Shown here: in pieces, positions 45,122 to 53,995 of the stretch
Layout of the letters: each line of letters starts with the position of its first letter
Numbering within the stretch: position 1 is the first letter of the stretch
Assembly: GCF_016654005.1 (NCBI RefSeq)
Contig: NZ_JAEPWN010000001.1
Span: forward strand, 248,001-312,000
From: Brevundimonas nasdae
GTDB taxonomy: Bacteria; Pseudomonadota; Alphaproteobacteria; Caulobacterales; Caulobacteraceae
DNA length: 64,000 bases
Reading direction: 5' to 3'
Position numbers and translations under genes: made by a program
The notes under the pieces: model-generated
What the model was told of the DNA's origin: nothing
The model's database searches: none
Seen by the model: the letters and a program-made list of their open reading frames with translations, nothing else

Positions 45122-47113
45122 TTACAGTCGCGCCTTGACCGCTGCGACCACGGCGTCGGAGGTGATGCCGAACTTCTCGTACAGGACTTCCGCCGGGGCC
45201 GAGGCGCCGAAGCTGGACATGCCGATGAAGGCGCCGTCTTCGCCGATGAAGCGTTCCCAGCCCTGCTTGATCGCCGCTTCGATGGCGACGCGCACGGTGC
45301 CGCGACCGATGACGGCGGCCTGATAGGCGGCGTCCTGCTGTTCGAACAGTTCGAAGCAGGGGACTGAGACGACGCGGGTCGGCGTGCCTTCGGCTTCCAG
45401 AACCGCAGCAGCGTCCAGCGCCAGGGCCAGTTCCGTGCCGGTGCCGAACAGGGTGACCTTGGCCTCGCCATTGGCGGCCTTGATCTCATAGGCGCCCTTG
45501 GCCGTCAGGTTTTCCGACGAGGCGACCGTGCGGACGGCGGGCGTTTTCTGGCGCGACAGGGCCAGGGCCGACGGGGCGGTCCTGGTCTCCAGCGCGATCT
45601 TCCAGGCCTCCATCGCCTCGACCGTGTCGGCGGGGCGGAAGACCAGCAGGTTCGGAATGGCGCGCAGGGCCGCCAGATGCTCGACCGGTTGGTGCGTCGG
45701 GCCGTCTTCGCCCAGACCGATGGAGTCATGGGTCAGGACGTGGATGGCGCGCACGCCCATCAGGGCGCCCAGGCGGATGGCCGGACGGCTGTAGTCCGAG
45801 AAGACCATGAAGGTGCCGCCGTAGGGAATGACGCCCCCGTGCAGCGCCAGACCGTTCAGGGCGGCGGCCATGCCGAACTCGCGGATGCCCCAATTGACGT
45901 AGCGGCCTTCATATTTCGGCGCGTCCAGGATCGGCGTGCCCGCGACGAAGGTGTTGTTCGAGCCGGTCAGGTCGGCCGAGCCGCCGATCAGTTCGGGGAT
46001 GGCGGCGAAAACCTGATCCAGGGCCGCGCCTGACGACTGGCGCGTGGCCTGTGCGGGCTTGGTCTCGATCAGTTCCGCGATCTTGGCGTTCAGCGCGTCG
46101 AAGGCGCCTTCCGGCAGGTCGCCCTTGATGGCGCGGGTGAAGTCGGCGGCCTTGTCCGAGGCGGCGAGGCGGGCCTCCCACTTCTTGCGGTCCTTGGCGC
46201 CGCGACGGCCGACCTTGTGCCAGGCGTCGGCGATCTCGGCGGGGATTTCGAACGGCGCGGCGGTCCAGCCCAGCGCCTTGCGCGTGGCTTCGATCTCGGT
46301 CGCGCCCAGGGCCGCGCCGTGGGTCTTGTGGCTGCCTTCCATGGTGGCGGCGCCGCGGCCGATCTTGGTCTTGCAGGCGATCAGGGTCGGCTTGTCCTGG
46401 CGGGTGGCCCACTTCAGCGCGGCCTTGATCGCGTCCAGGTCATGGCCGTCGATGGCCTTGACCGCCCAACCAGCGGCCTTGAAGCGGGCCTTCTGGTCGG
46501 TGGCGTCGGACAGGCCGACCTTGCCGTCGATGGTGATTTCGTTGTCGTCCCACAGGACGGTCAGCTTGTTCAGCTGATAGCGGCCGGCCAGGGTGATGGC
46601 CTCCTGCGACACGCCTTCCATCAGGCAGCCGTCGCCGGCGAGGACCCAGGTGCGGTGGTCGACCAGATCGTCGCCGTATTTGGCGGCCAGGTGACGTTCA
46701 GCCAGCGCGAAACCGATCGAGGTGGCCAGACCCTGACCCAGCGGGCCGGTGGTGACCTCGACGCCCGGCATGTGGCCGAACTCCGGGTGGCCAGCGGTCT
46801 TCGATCCCCACTGACGGAAGTTCTCAAGCTCCTGCTTCGTTGCGGCCTTGTAGCCGGTCAGGTGCAGCAGGGCGTAGATCAGCATCGAGCCGTGGCCCGC
46901 CGACAGAATGAAGCGGTCGCGGTCGGCCCAGTCGGGGCGCGAGGCGTCAAACTTCAGGAATTTCGAAAACAGCACCGTCGCCACATCGGCCATGCCCATC
47001 GGCATGCCGGGGTGACCGGACTTGGCCTTCTCCACGCCGTCCATGGCGAGGACGCGGATGGCGTTCGCCATCTGCTCAGGAGTGGCCTTGGATGCGGCTT
47101 TGGCGTCGGTCAC
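45122..47113 (-). CDS. tkt: Transketolase
   Basis: A 663-residue thiamine-diphosphate enzyme that moves two-carbon units between sugar phosphates in the pentose phosphate and Calvin-type pathways. ThDP motif GDGCLMEGVSQEAITLAGRYQLN, HGSMLIYALLHLTGY, TTGPLGQGLATSIGFALAE and GLGEDGPTHQPVEHLA are all visible, and the C-terminal domain is complete. Divergent from DUF4164-zapA, an arrangement conserved in Alphaproteobacteria. A hairpin-rich repeat follows the stop. Confidence 0.97.
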   Translation of the reverse strand: MTDAKAASKATPEQMANAIRVLAMDGVEKAKSGHPGMPMGMADVATVLFSKFLKFDASRPDWADRDRFILSAGHGSMLIYALLHLTGYKAATKQELENFRQWGSKTAGHPEFGHMPGVEVTTGPLGQGLATSIGFALAERHLAAKYGDDLVDHRTWVLAGDGCLMEGVSQEAITLAGRYQLNKLTVLWDDNEITIDGKVGLSDATDQKARFKAAGWAVKAIDGHDLDAIKAALKWATRQDKPTLIACKTKIGRGAATMEGSHKTHGAALGATEIEATRKALGWTAAPFEIPAEIADAWHKVGRRGAKDRKKWEARLAASDKAADFTRAIKGDLPEGAFDALNAKIAELIETKPAQATRQSSGAALDQVFAAIPELIGGSADLTGSNNTFVAGTPILDAPKYEGRYVNWGIREFGMAAALNGLALHGGVIPYGGTFMVFSDYSRPAIRLGALMGVRAIHVLTHDSIGLGEDGPTHQPVEHLAALRAIPNLLVFRPADTVEAMEAWKIALETRTAPSALALSRQKTPAVRTVASSENLTAKGAYEIKAANGEAKVTLFGTGTELALALDAAAVLEAEGTPTRVVSVPCFELFEQQDAAYQAAVIGRGTVRVAIEAAIKQGWERFIGEDGAFIGMSSFGASAPAEVLYEKFGITSDAVVAAVKARL

Positions 47114-47209
47114 TGTGGAGACCTTTCGTCGTGATGCGGAAAATAAGGGGCGCGCCGCTTTACCCCGACGCGTCCTCGGGTTCTATACGCAATTTGTAAG
47201 GAGCGACCG

Positions 47210-47464
47210 ATGGCAGACGCCACAACGGCCGCACGGGCCCGCATCGACCGGGCCCTGGCCGGCCTTGAACGCAAAATCCTGGAGTTGAAGGCTCGCACCG
47301 CCTCGACCTCGCCCGTCAGCGACGACGACCTTTTCGCGCCACGGGCCGATGGCGCGCGGGTGGCGGAGCTGGAAGCGGCGGGCCGCGAGGCGTCCGACGC
47401 CCTGGCGCGCGCCGCTGACGCCGTGCGCGACGTGCTGGCTGAATCCGAAGGGGAGACCCGCTGA
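47210..47464 (+). CDS. DUF4164 family coiled-coil protein
   Basis: An 84-residue helical protein with Ala/Arg/Glu heptads (ATTAARARIDRALAGLERKILEL; LEAAGREASDALARAADAVRDVL), consistent with a coiled coil. The DUF4164 family is found directly before zapA in Alphaproteobacteria. It ends at the zapA start (one-base TGATG overlap), so the pair is coupled and a role in cell division is suggested by context. ATG 47210 has AAGGAG in front. Confidence 0.83.
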   Translation: MADATTAARARIDRALAGLERKILELKARTASTSPVSDDDLFAPRADGARVAELEAAGREASDALARAADAVRDVLAESEGETR

Positions 47465-47784
47465 TGGCGACCGTGACGGTGGACGTGAACGGCCGCCCCT
47501 ATGCCGTGGGCTGCGCCGACGGGCAGGAGGAGCGGGTCCGCATCCTGGCCAAACAGTTCGACAACCAGGTGCGCCAGGTGGCCCAGGACGTGGGTCATGT
47601 CGGCGATCTGCGGCTGTTTCTGATGTCGGCCCTGATCCTGGCCGACGAACTGCATGAGGCGCGGCTGAACAGCGGCAAGCCGGGCCTTGTTCCGCCTGCC
47701 CAACCCGCGCCCTCGACCGATGGCGTGGCCGAGGCCCTGAACGCCGTCGCCGCGCGGATCGAGAAGATCGTCCAGGGAATCTGA
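47464..47784 (+). CDS. zapA: Cell division protein ZapA
   Basis: A 106-residue FtsZ-ring stabiliser. The N-terminal globular part shows VTVDVNGRPYAVGCADGQEERV, followed by the long helix LAKQFDNQVRQVAQDVGHVGDLRLFLMSALILADEL that dimerises into an antiparallel coiled coil. The tail is Pro/Ala-rich. It lies between DUF4164 and the 6S RNA, the usual zapA-ssrS-fcl order. Confidence 0.92.
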   Translation: MATVTVDVNGRPYAVGCADGQEERVRILAKQFDNQVRQVAQDVGHVGDLRLFLMSALILADELHEARLNSGKPGLVPPAQPAPSTDGVAEALNAVAARIEKIVQGI

Positions 47785-47865
47785 GCCCCGCCGATCCCGC
47801 TCGGGCGCAAGCGTGATTTGTCATGACGGTGCTGGCGAAATCCGTCGCGAAGGACTATCTATCGC

Positions 47866-48042
47866 GACGGCGGGTCATGCTGCGGCTCACGTCGAAGACA
47901 ACATATCCTTCTGACCTTAATTCACTCTACGGGATCTGTCCCTGTCCGGGCTCGAGGGCCTGGGCATATGGAGCCCACCTGGCTACCCAGGTCGAGAGGA
48001 TTTAAACGTTCCTCACGGTTCGCGCGGCGCCGCCACCCTTTC
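47866..48042 (+). ncRNA. ssrS: 6S RNA (ends approximate)
   Basis: 6S RNA mimics an open promoter and binds the housekeeping sigma-RNA polymerase. The 440-base gap between zapA and the 5-FCL gene is its conserved place. The apical arm is visible: CTCGA...CCTGGG (about 47951-47965) pairs with CCCAGG...TCGAG (about 47986-47996), with an inner TGGGC/GCCCA. Unpaired sides of the central bubble follow (AGGATTTAAACG on the 3' side). GGCGG near 47869 can close with CCGCC near 48030, and a T-rich run at 48039-48051 ends it. Exact ends are inferred. Confidence 0.72.
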
Positions 48043-48165
48043 TTCTTTTTTAGTGCGCTAACGCTCGTGACACGGTCGCTCGCTGCTTGAGCGCGAGCGC
48101 GCCATACGCGCGTTCTTTTCAGTGCGATGACGTTCGTGATGCGATCGTTCGCTGCTTGAGTGTGA
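48043..48165. repeat. Tandem imperfect repeat between 6S RNA and the 5-FCL gene
   Basis: The block beginning TTCTTTTTTAGTGCG at 48043 recurs as TTCTTTTCAGTGCG at 48113; the two AGTGCG...GCTTGAG segments start at 48052 and 48121, a 69-base period, and agree at about 34 of 42 positions over the core. The first copy also holds a small CGCTCGC/GCGAGCG hairpin. No credible gene is encoded. Confidence 0.7.
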
Positions 48166-48224
48166 CGGCTTGGAACTTGCGCGGCTGCTCGTCGGGACGG
48201 CGTCGGCGGTGTAAGACGCAAGGC

Positions 48225-48773
48225 ATGAGCCTGGACAAACACGAGCAACGGTCGGCCATGCGGGCGCTGCGCAAGCGGTTGGCGCAGGTTGATCCTTCCG
48301 CCGCCGGGCGCGCCGCCGATCATGCGGACCGGCTGCCGGACGGCGCGTTCGTGGCCCTGTACCGCGCGATGGGATCAGAACTGGACACCGACGCCCTGGC
48401 CGTCGCGCTGGAGGCCGCAGGGCGTCATCTGTGCCTGCCGGTGGTTCTGCAGCGGGATGCGCCGATGATCTTTCGCGCCTGGTCGCCGGGCGAGCCGCTG
48501 GAGCTGGACGCCGCCGGATGTCCCGCGCCCCTGCCTCTGGCCGAGACGGTCGATCCCGATCTGATCCTGACGCCGCTGTTGGCCTTCGACCCTTTCGGCG
48601 GGCGGCTGGGACAGGGCGGGGGCTATTATGACCGCACCTTCGCGGCGCGGCCTGACGCGATCCGGGTCGGTTTCGCCTATGCCGGACAGGCGGTCGAGCG
48701 GCTGGCGCTGGAAAAACACGACATTCGACTGCATGGCGTTCTGACCGAGACCGGCTATACGGCTTTCCCATGA
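48225..48773 (+). CDS. 5-formyltetrahydrofolate cyclo-ligase
   Basis: A 182-residue enzyme that converts 5-formyl-THF to 5,10-methenyl-THF with ATP. Family motifs: an N-terminal helix KHEQRSAMRALRKRLAQ, ALYRAMGSELDTDAL, LPVVLQRDAPMIFRAW, LTPLLAFDPFGGRLGQGGGYYDRTF (LAFD..G.RLG.GGGYYDR) and HDIRLHGVLTE. ATG 48225 has AAGGC upstream. It follows 6S RNA, an order conserved in proteobacteria (ygfA in E. coli), and ends 10 bases before the metallophosphoesterase gene. Confidence 0.94.
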   Translation: MSLDKHEQRSAMRALRKRLAQVDPSAAGRAADHADRLPDGAFVALYRAMGSELDTDALAVALEAAGRHLCLPVVLQRDAPMIFRAWSPGEPLELDAAGCPAPLPLAETVDPDLILTPLLAFDPFGGRLGQGGGYYDRTFAARPDAIRVGFAYAGQAVERLALEKHDIRLHGVLTETGYTAFP

Positions 48774-48783
48774 GAGATTTTGT

Positions 48784-49605
48784 ATGAGACTGGCGTTTTT
48801 CGGCGACGTCATCGGCAAGTCCGGCCGTGATGGCGTCAGCGACTATCTTCCGGGCCTTAAGCGTGACCTGAAGCTCGACTTCGTGGTCATCAACGCCGAG
48901 AACGCCGCAGGCGGGTTCGGCATCACCGAGAACACGGCGCGCGAGCTGTTCATGGCGGGCGCAGACTGCCTGACGCTGGGCAACCATTCGTGGGACCAGC
49001 GCGAGGCCCTGACCTATATCGTGCGCGAGCCGCGCCTGATCCGCCCCGCCAACTATCCGCGCCTGATGGATGCGCCGGGCGCGGGCGCCAATCTGTTCGA
49101 GACCCATTCAGGCCGCACGGTTCTGGTCATGAACGTGCTGGGCCGGGTGCATATGGACCCGATGGATGATCCGTTCGGCGCGGTCGAGCGCGAGCTGGCC
49201 GCCGCCCCCCTGGGCGCCGTCGCCGACGCCGTCATCGTCGATATCCATGCCGAGGCGACCTCGGAGAAGATGGCCATGGGCCATTTCTGCGATGGGCGCG
49301 CGTCTCTGGTCGTGGGCACCCACACCCATGTCCCGACCGCCGACTGCCAGATCTTGCCCGGCGGCACGGCCTATCAGACCGACGCGGGCGGCTGCTGCGA
49401 CTATGACAGCGTCATCGGGAACGAAAAGGACGAGCCGCTGCGTCGCTTCACCACCCGCATCTCGGGCGGGCGCTACACCCCGGCTTCGGGGGCGGCGACC
49501 ATCTGCGGCGTCTTTGTCGAGACGGACGACAAGACCGGCCTGGCCACGCGGGTCGAGCCGATCCGCGTCGGCGGGCGTCTGTCACAGGCGATCCCGGTCG
49601 TCTGA
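48784..49605 (+). CDS. TIGR00282/YmdB-family metallophosphoesterase
   Basis: A 273-residue binuclear-metal phosphodiesterase. Metal motifs FFGDVIGKSGRDGV, NAENAAGGFGIT, TLGNHSWDQRE, DIHAEATSEKMAMG and GTHTHVPTADCQIL are complete, as is TDAGGCCDYDSVIGNE. YmdB-type enzymes cleave 2',3'-cyclic nucleotides; the bacterial role here is unknown. It is close behind the 5-FCL gene (TGAGAGATTTTGT gap) and likely cotranscribed. Confidence 0.9.
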   Translation: MRLAFFGDVIGKSGRDGVSDYLPGLKRDLKLDFVVINAENAAGGFGITENTARELFMAGADCLTLGNHSWDQREALTYIVREPRLIRPANYPRLMDAPGAGANLFETHSGRTVLVMNVLGRVHMDPMDDPFGAVERELAAAPLGAVADAVIVDIHAEATSEKMAMGHFCDGRASLVVGTHTHVPTADCQILPGGTAYQTDAGGCCDYDSVIGNEKDEPLRRFTTRISGGRYTPASGAATICGVFVETDDKTGLATRVEPIRVGGRLSQAIPVV

Positions 49606-49612
49606 CGCCCGG

Positions 49613-50704
49613 TCAGGCCGGAACCAGCACCGGCTTGCGCATCGCCAGCAGTCTCAGCCGCAGCGCGTCCAGATCGCGCGACCGGCGCTCGGGCAGGTGG
49701 TTGCTCAGCACATAGCGCTGTCCGGCCCGCGCCATGGCGGTGCGGCGTTCGGGGTCGAGGACCAGCGTCTCCATCGCATCGGTCAGGCTGGCGGGCGTCA
49801 CCTCGTCCACATAGAGGGCGTGCGGGCCGCTGGCTTCGCGCAGGCCCCCGCGCCCGGAGGATATCAGGGCCGCGCCCGCCGCATGGGCCTCCAGCGCGGT
49901 CAGGCCCAGGGGCTCGGCCCAGACGGACGGGGTCACGGCGATGGCGACGGTCTTCATGATCTCGCGCACCTCGCCCAGAGAGGCCGAGCGCAGAATGGCC
50001 ACCCGGTCGCCGAACCGCCCCAAGGGCGCGACGTGCGGCGCGGCCCAGGCCTGATGATCGTCCCAGTCGTTCAGCATCAGCATCGCGCGCCAGTTCGGAT
50101 GGCGCTCCAGAACGGCGGGCAGGGCGGCGCACAGCACGTCCAGACCCTTTTCCGGCATGGCGCGGCCAGCGAAGGCGATGATCTGATCGCGATCTTCGGG
50201 TGCCGCCAGCCACGGGTCGGCCTGAATGGGGTTGGGGATGCCAAAGCTCTTGTCCGCCAGGCCGGGGTGCTGGGCGACGAAGCGGTCGCGCTCGGACTTG
50301 CTGACGAAGATCAGCCCGTCCTGAACTCCATAACGCGCCTGATAGCGCCAGCGGTCCAGCAGGGTTCTGGGCGTCTTCAGCGCATGGTGGCGGTACAGCA
50401 GGTTGGTCGCCCGGGGGAAACGGCGGGCCAGACGCGTGGCGTCCACCACCTTCTGATGCACCTCGATCAGGTCGGGGTCATAGGCGCGGATGTGCCGGGT
50501 CAGGGCCTCGATGCGGATGTTGCGCCCTTCCGGCACGGTCTGAACGTCAAAGTCGCCGTGGTCGTCGGCGCCCTCCGGGCAGAAGATGCGGATCGACGAC
50601 CGATAGCGGCTGACCCCGGCCAGGGTCCGCACCACCGTCTCCATCGAGTTGGGGCGCGATTGCGAAAAACGGCTTCCGGGCGGAAGGACGATGGCGATCT
50701 TCAC
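49613..50704 (-). CDS. GT4-type glycosyltransferase 1
   Basis: A 363-residue GT-B glycosyltransferase. The N-terminal domain begins KIAIVLPPGSRFSQSRPNSMETVVR; the C-terminal nucleotide-sugar domain has FAGRAMPEKGLDVLCAAL, the EX7E-type EPLGLTALEAHAAGAALISS and GLREASGPHALYVDE. The second gene of this type at 52869-53954 is clearly paralogous. It acts in cytoplasm or at the inner membrane; acceptor and sugar are unknown. Likely the last gene of a reverse-strand block with the phosphatase, P450 and second GT4. Confidence 0.88.
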   Translation of the reverse strand: MKIAIVLPPGSRFSQSRPNSMETVVRTLAGVSRYRSSIRIFCPEGADDHGDFDVQTVPEGRNIRIEALTRHIRAYDPDLIEVHQKVVDATRLARRFPRATNLLYRHHALKTPRTLLDRWRYQARYGVQDGLIFVSKSERDRFVAQHPGLADKSFGIPNPIQADPWLAAPEDRDQIIAFAGRAMPEKGLDVLCAALPAVLERHPNWRAMLMLNDWDDHQAWAAPHVAPLGRFGDRVAILRSASLGEVREIMKTVAIAVTPSVWAEPLGLTALEAHAAGAALISSGRGGLREASGPHALYVDEVTPASLTDAMETLVLDPERRTAMARAGQRYVLSNHLPERRSRDLDALRLRLLAMRKPVLVPA

Positions 50705-50768
50705 GGGGGCGTCCTGAACGACGTTGGCGTTGATCCCTAGACGCCGCCGCCCGCGAAAAGCCTTCCGC

Positions 50769-51341
50769 CTAGCTGTTGGGGAACCCCAGCTCCGGCTCCA
50801 TCCGCTCGAAGGTGCGGTTCATCGCATAGGCGTCCAGGCTGGGCAGGGCGATATGGCCGTAACGCAGCGACAACTGCGCCTCGGCCCTGTTCTCCCCGCC
50901 CTTCGACACGGCCGCGACATAGAAGGCCGAGGCCAGGCCCGTGCGGTCCGACCCGCCCGCGCAATGGATCAGCAGGGGCTTGGGCGCATCGCGCATGATG
51001 CCGATCAGGGTGCGGACTTCCTCGGGCGTCAGCTCTTCCTTGGCCGACATGCGGAAGTTGATGTGCCGGATGCCCAGTCGCGTGCTGTCGGCGACCTCAT
51101 TGTCATACCAGGGCGTGCCCGGATTGGGGCCGCGCAGGTTCAGAACCGTGCGGATGCCGTGCTGCTGCTCCATCCGATCCAGCAGGCCCGGGCGCGGCTG
51201 GCCCGCGCGATAGATCTCGCCCGGAATGACCGTATGGACATTTCCGGTCAGGTTCACCCCGACGATATAGATGATCAGACAGCCAACGACGGCGCTCAGT
51301 CCCATCAGGGCGATGCGAAGGGGCGAACGGCGGCGGCTCAT
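50769..51341 (-). CDS. Membrane-anchored dual-specificity/tyrosine phosphatase-like protein
   Basis: A 190-residue protein with an N-terminal membrane helix (about 9-31, IALMGLSAVVGCLIIYIVGV) and a cysteine phosphatase domain. The P-loop is HCAGGSDRTGLAS (HC-x5-R-T) at about residues 125-137, and the general-acid region is near RMSAKEELTPEEV. Its placement between a glycosyltransferase and a P450 suggests lipid or polysaccharide phosphate processing rather than protein dephosphorylation, but this is inference. Confidence 0.8.
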   Translation of the reverse strand: MSRRRSPLRIALMGLSAVVGCLIIYIVGVNLTGNVHTVIPGEIYRAGQPRPGLLDRMEQQHGIRTVLNLRGPNPGTPWYDNEVADSTRLGIRHINFRMSAKEELTPEEVRTLIGIMRDAPKPLLIHCAGGSDRTGLASAFYVAAVSKGGENRAEAQLSLRYGHIALPSLDAYAMNRTFERMEPELGFPNS

Positions 51342-51418
51342 GCAGATCAGGCTCCAGCGAGATCACGGCCATAGGGGCGTATTGCGACGATCCGTTGACG
51401 CGCCGGGGACATTGGCGA

Positions 51419-52804
51419 TCAGGCCGGCTTTCGCCGCGCCCGGAGACGAAGCCGCATCGGCTGGCTGCTGCGCAGGGTGATCTGGTGCACAGGGCGGGGC
51501 TCGACGGCGGTGACGGCCTCGACTTCGGCGACACGCAGGATGGCGGCCAGGGCGATCATGGCCTCCTGAATGGCGAAGGCGGCGCCGATGCAGACGCGCG
51601 GCCCGGCGCTGAACGGAATATAGGCGTAGCGGTCCACGGACTTGCGGTTTTCCGGCAGGAAGCGCTCGGGCTTGAAGGCGTCGGGCTGATCCCACAGCAG
51701 TTTGTGACGCTGCAGAATCCACGGCGAGATGATGACGGTGGCGCCCGCCTTGATCTTCTGCCCCCCGACCTCGTCGTCGGCCAGGGCGGTGCGGGCCATG
51801 GTCGGGGCGGGCGGGAACAGGCGCATCGTCTCCTCCAGCACGGCGCGGGTCCACGGCAGGTTGTCGGCCCATCTGGGCTGGCTGACGTCGAAGGCGTCGG
51901 CCTCGGCCTGAAGCCGGGCCAGATATTCCGGCTGGCGCGACAGCAGATGCAGGGTCCAGCCCAGGGCGCGGGCGGTCGTCTCATGTCCGGCCAGGATGAA
52001 GGTCAGGATGTTGGCGGCGACCTCTTCATCCGACAGACCGGGCCCCCCGTTCTCGTCGCGCGCCAGCAGCAGGGCGCTGAGCAGGTCGTCATGGGCCTCG
52101 CCGCCTGCCTCGATATGGGCGCGGCGCGCCTCGACCAGACGGGTCACCCGTCGTTCGAAGAAACGGGCCGAGCGGAAACTGGCCAGCCGTCCCAGGCGCG
52201 GGGCCCAGTCCGGCGCGCCCAGCACGTCCAGCGGATCAATCCGCGCCCCATTGGCCAGAAACTGGTTCAGGGCGCGCTCGAACCCGCGCGCCTCGCCGCC
52301 CAGTTCGTCCGAGAACATGGTCGCCGACAGGATGTCGAAGGTCAGGCCGGACATCTCGCTGTCGATGTCCAGCACCCGCCCATGCGCCGACAGGGACCAT
52401 GAGGCGACGCGGGCGTGGCAGACCTCGGCCATGCGGGCGTTCAGGGTGGCCATCTTGGCGGGCGTGAACAGGGGGGCCAGGATGCGCCGTGCGCGCCGCC
52501 AGGTGTCGCCCTCGGTCAGCAGCAGGCCCTCGGCCAGCATCGGCCCCAGAACCCGGCGCTGCAGGTCGCCCTTTACATAGTTTGCTGCGTTTTCCGTCAG
52601 GACATGGCGGACGCCCTCGGGATGGCTGACCACCAGGATCTCGCCCAGCACGCTGTGCCCATGCAGTTGCGGCTCGTTGAAATGCCGTTCCGACCACATG
52701 CGGATGGGGTCGCGCCAACTGATCCAGAGGAAGGGCAGCAGCGACAGCGGCTGCGTCCGGCGCGCCGGAGTGCGAGGAACGAAAGGCGTATCGACGACCG
52801 TCAT
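51419..52804 (-). CDS. Cytochrome P450
   Basis: A 461-residue soluble bacterial P450 monooxygenase. The I-helix oxygen-binding motif is LAGHETTARALGW, the K-helix ExxR is LEETMRLFPP, the PERF-like motif is FKPERFLPENRK, and the heme loop FSAGPRVCIGAAFAIQEAM carries the axial Cys. No redox partner gene is in the window. It sits between two glycosyltransferases and a phosphatase on the same strand, so the product may be a hydroxylated glycolipid; that is inference. Confidence 0.93.
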   Translation of the reverse strand: MTVVDTPFVPRTPARRTQPLSLLPFLWISWRDPIRMWSERHFNEPQLHGHSVLGEILVVSHPEGVRHVLTENAANYVKGDLQRRVLGPMLAEGLLLTEGDTWRRARRILAPLFTPAKMATLNARMAEVCHARVASWSLSAHGRVLDIDSEMSGLTFDILSATMFSDELGGEARGFERALNQFLANGARIDPLDVLGAPDWAPRLGRLASFRSARFFERRVTRLVEARRAHIEAGGEAHDDLLSALLLARDENGGPGLSDEEVAANILTFILAGHETTARALGWTLHLLSRQPEYLARLQAEADAFDVSQPRWADNLPWTRAVLEETMRLFPPAPTMARTALADDEVGGQKIKAGATVIISPWILQRHKLLWDQPDAFKPERFLPENRKSVDRYAYIPFSAGPRVCIGAAFAIQEAMIALAAILRVAEVEAVTAVEPRPVHQITLRSSQPMRLRLRARRKPA

Positions 52805-52868
52805 TAGCGTGTCTGCTCCGCATGGCCCCTGGCGAAAGATAGGGGCGGGCGGCGCGATGCGCCATGTT

Positions 52869-53954
52869 TCAGGTCTGTGCGCGGGTCTTTCGGGTCTCGA
52901 CCAGACGGTCGCGCAGGGCGTCCAGCTGGGCCGCGCGGCGTTGGGGCGTGTGTTCGGTCTGGACGTGCTGCTGGCCGCTGCGCGCCATCGCCAGCCGCTG
53001 TTCGGGATCGGCGATCAGCTGTTCGATCCGGTCGGCCAGGGTGGGCGCATCCAGCGGCTCGACATAGAGGGCGTGCGGACCGCTGCCTTCGCGCAAGCCC
53101 CCGCGACCGGACGAGATGACCGCCGCGCCCGCCGCATGGGCCTCCAGCGCCGCCAGAGGGAAGGGATCAGGAAAGGCGGACGGGACCAGGGCGATGGCGG
53201 CGCTTTGCAGGGTGTCGCGCACAACGGCCCACGGCTGCTGCTTGCGCAGGGAGACACGGTCGCCGAAGCGGGCCAGCCGGTCGATCTGGGCCTGGGCCCA
53301 GTCGGCATGGGTGCGCCAGTCGATCACCAGCAGGTCCGCCCGCCAGTCGGGATGGCGATCCAGCACCGGCTCCAGCGCGGCGCAGATCAGGTCGAAGCCC
53401 TTTTCCGGCACGGCGCGGCCGGTATAGGCGATGACCGGCCCGCGCCCTTCGACCGGGGCGGCCCACAGGTCGGCGTCTATGGGATTGTGGATGGTGAAGC
53501 CGCGCGCGGCCAGGGCCGGAAAACAGTCGGCGAAGGCGCCGCGCAGATAGTCGCTGACGAAGACATGGCCGTCGAAGGCGCGGAAACGGTGCTCATAACG
53601 CATCCGCGCCAGCGGGCCGCGGCCGCCGCTGGCCTGATTGTGGCGGTACAGGACGCTGGGGATATGCGGAAAGGCGCGGGCGATGGCGGCGGCGCTGGGA
53701 CCGTGCTGGTGCAACTCCAGAAACTGCGGCGGATCACGGCGCAGGGCGCGGATGATGCGTCCGGTCCGCCCCAGGCCGGGCGCGACGGCGACCGTCCGCA
53801 GGTCGCCGCGATCCACAGCCCCCGCATCGCAATAGACGGTCACCTGATCCCGGTTGGCGCTGTAGCGCGACAGGGTGCGCGCCACCGTCTCGATCGAGTT
53901 CGGCTGGGTGCTGCAGAAGATTGAGCCGGGGCCCATGACGACGGCGGTTTTCAT
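52869..53954 (-). CDS. GT4-type glycosyltransferase 2 (paralogue)
   Basis: A 361-residue GT-B glycosyltransferase paralogous to 49613-50704: both begin with a PGS..... SxP/QPNSxETVxRT pattern (here GPGSIFCSTQPNSIETVARTL) and share FLELHQHGPS-like centres, YTGRAVPEKGFDLICAAL and PDPFPLAALEAHAAGAAVISS followed by GLREGSGPHALYVE. The ligand is unknown. It is the first gene of the reverse-strand block, 64 bases upstream of the P450. Confidence 0.88.
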   Translation of the reverse strand: MKTAVVMGPGSIFCSTQPNSIETVARTLSRYSANRDQVTVYCDAGAVDRGDLRTVAVAPGLGRTGRIIRALRRDPPQFLELHQHGPSAAAIARAFPHIPSVLYRHNQASGGRGPLARMRYEHRFRAFDGHVFVSDYLRGAFADCFPALAARGFTIHNPIDADLWAAPVEGRGPVIAYTGRAVPEKGFDLICAALEPVLDRHPDWRADLLVIDWRTHADWAQAQIDRLARFGDRVSLRKQQPWAVVRDTLQSAAIALVPSAFPDPFPLAALEAHAAGAAVISSGRGGLREGSGPHALYVEPLDAPTLADRIEQLIADPEQRLAMARSGQQHVQTEHTPQRRAAQLDALRDRLVETRKTRAQT

Positions 53955-53995
53955 GCCTGCAGCCTGCTCATGAGCCCTCGGTCAAGGGAAGCGGT

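Noticed and set aside
47821-48005. Short open frame over the zapA-5-FCL gap as a protein gene
   Set aside because: It overlaps the 6S RNA structure, has no ribosome binding site and codes for no recognisable sequence.
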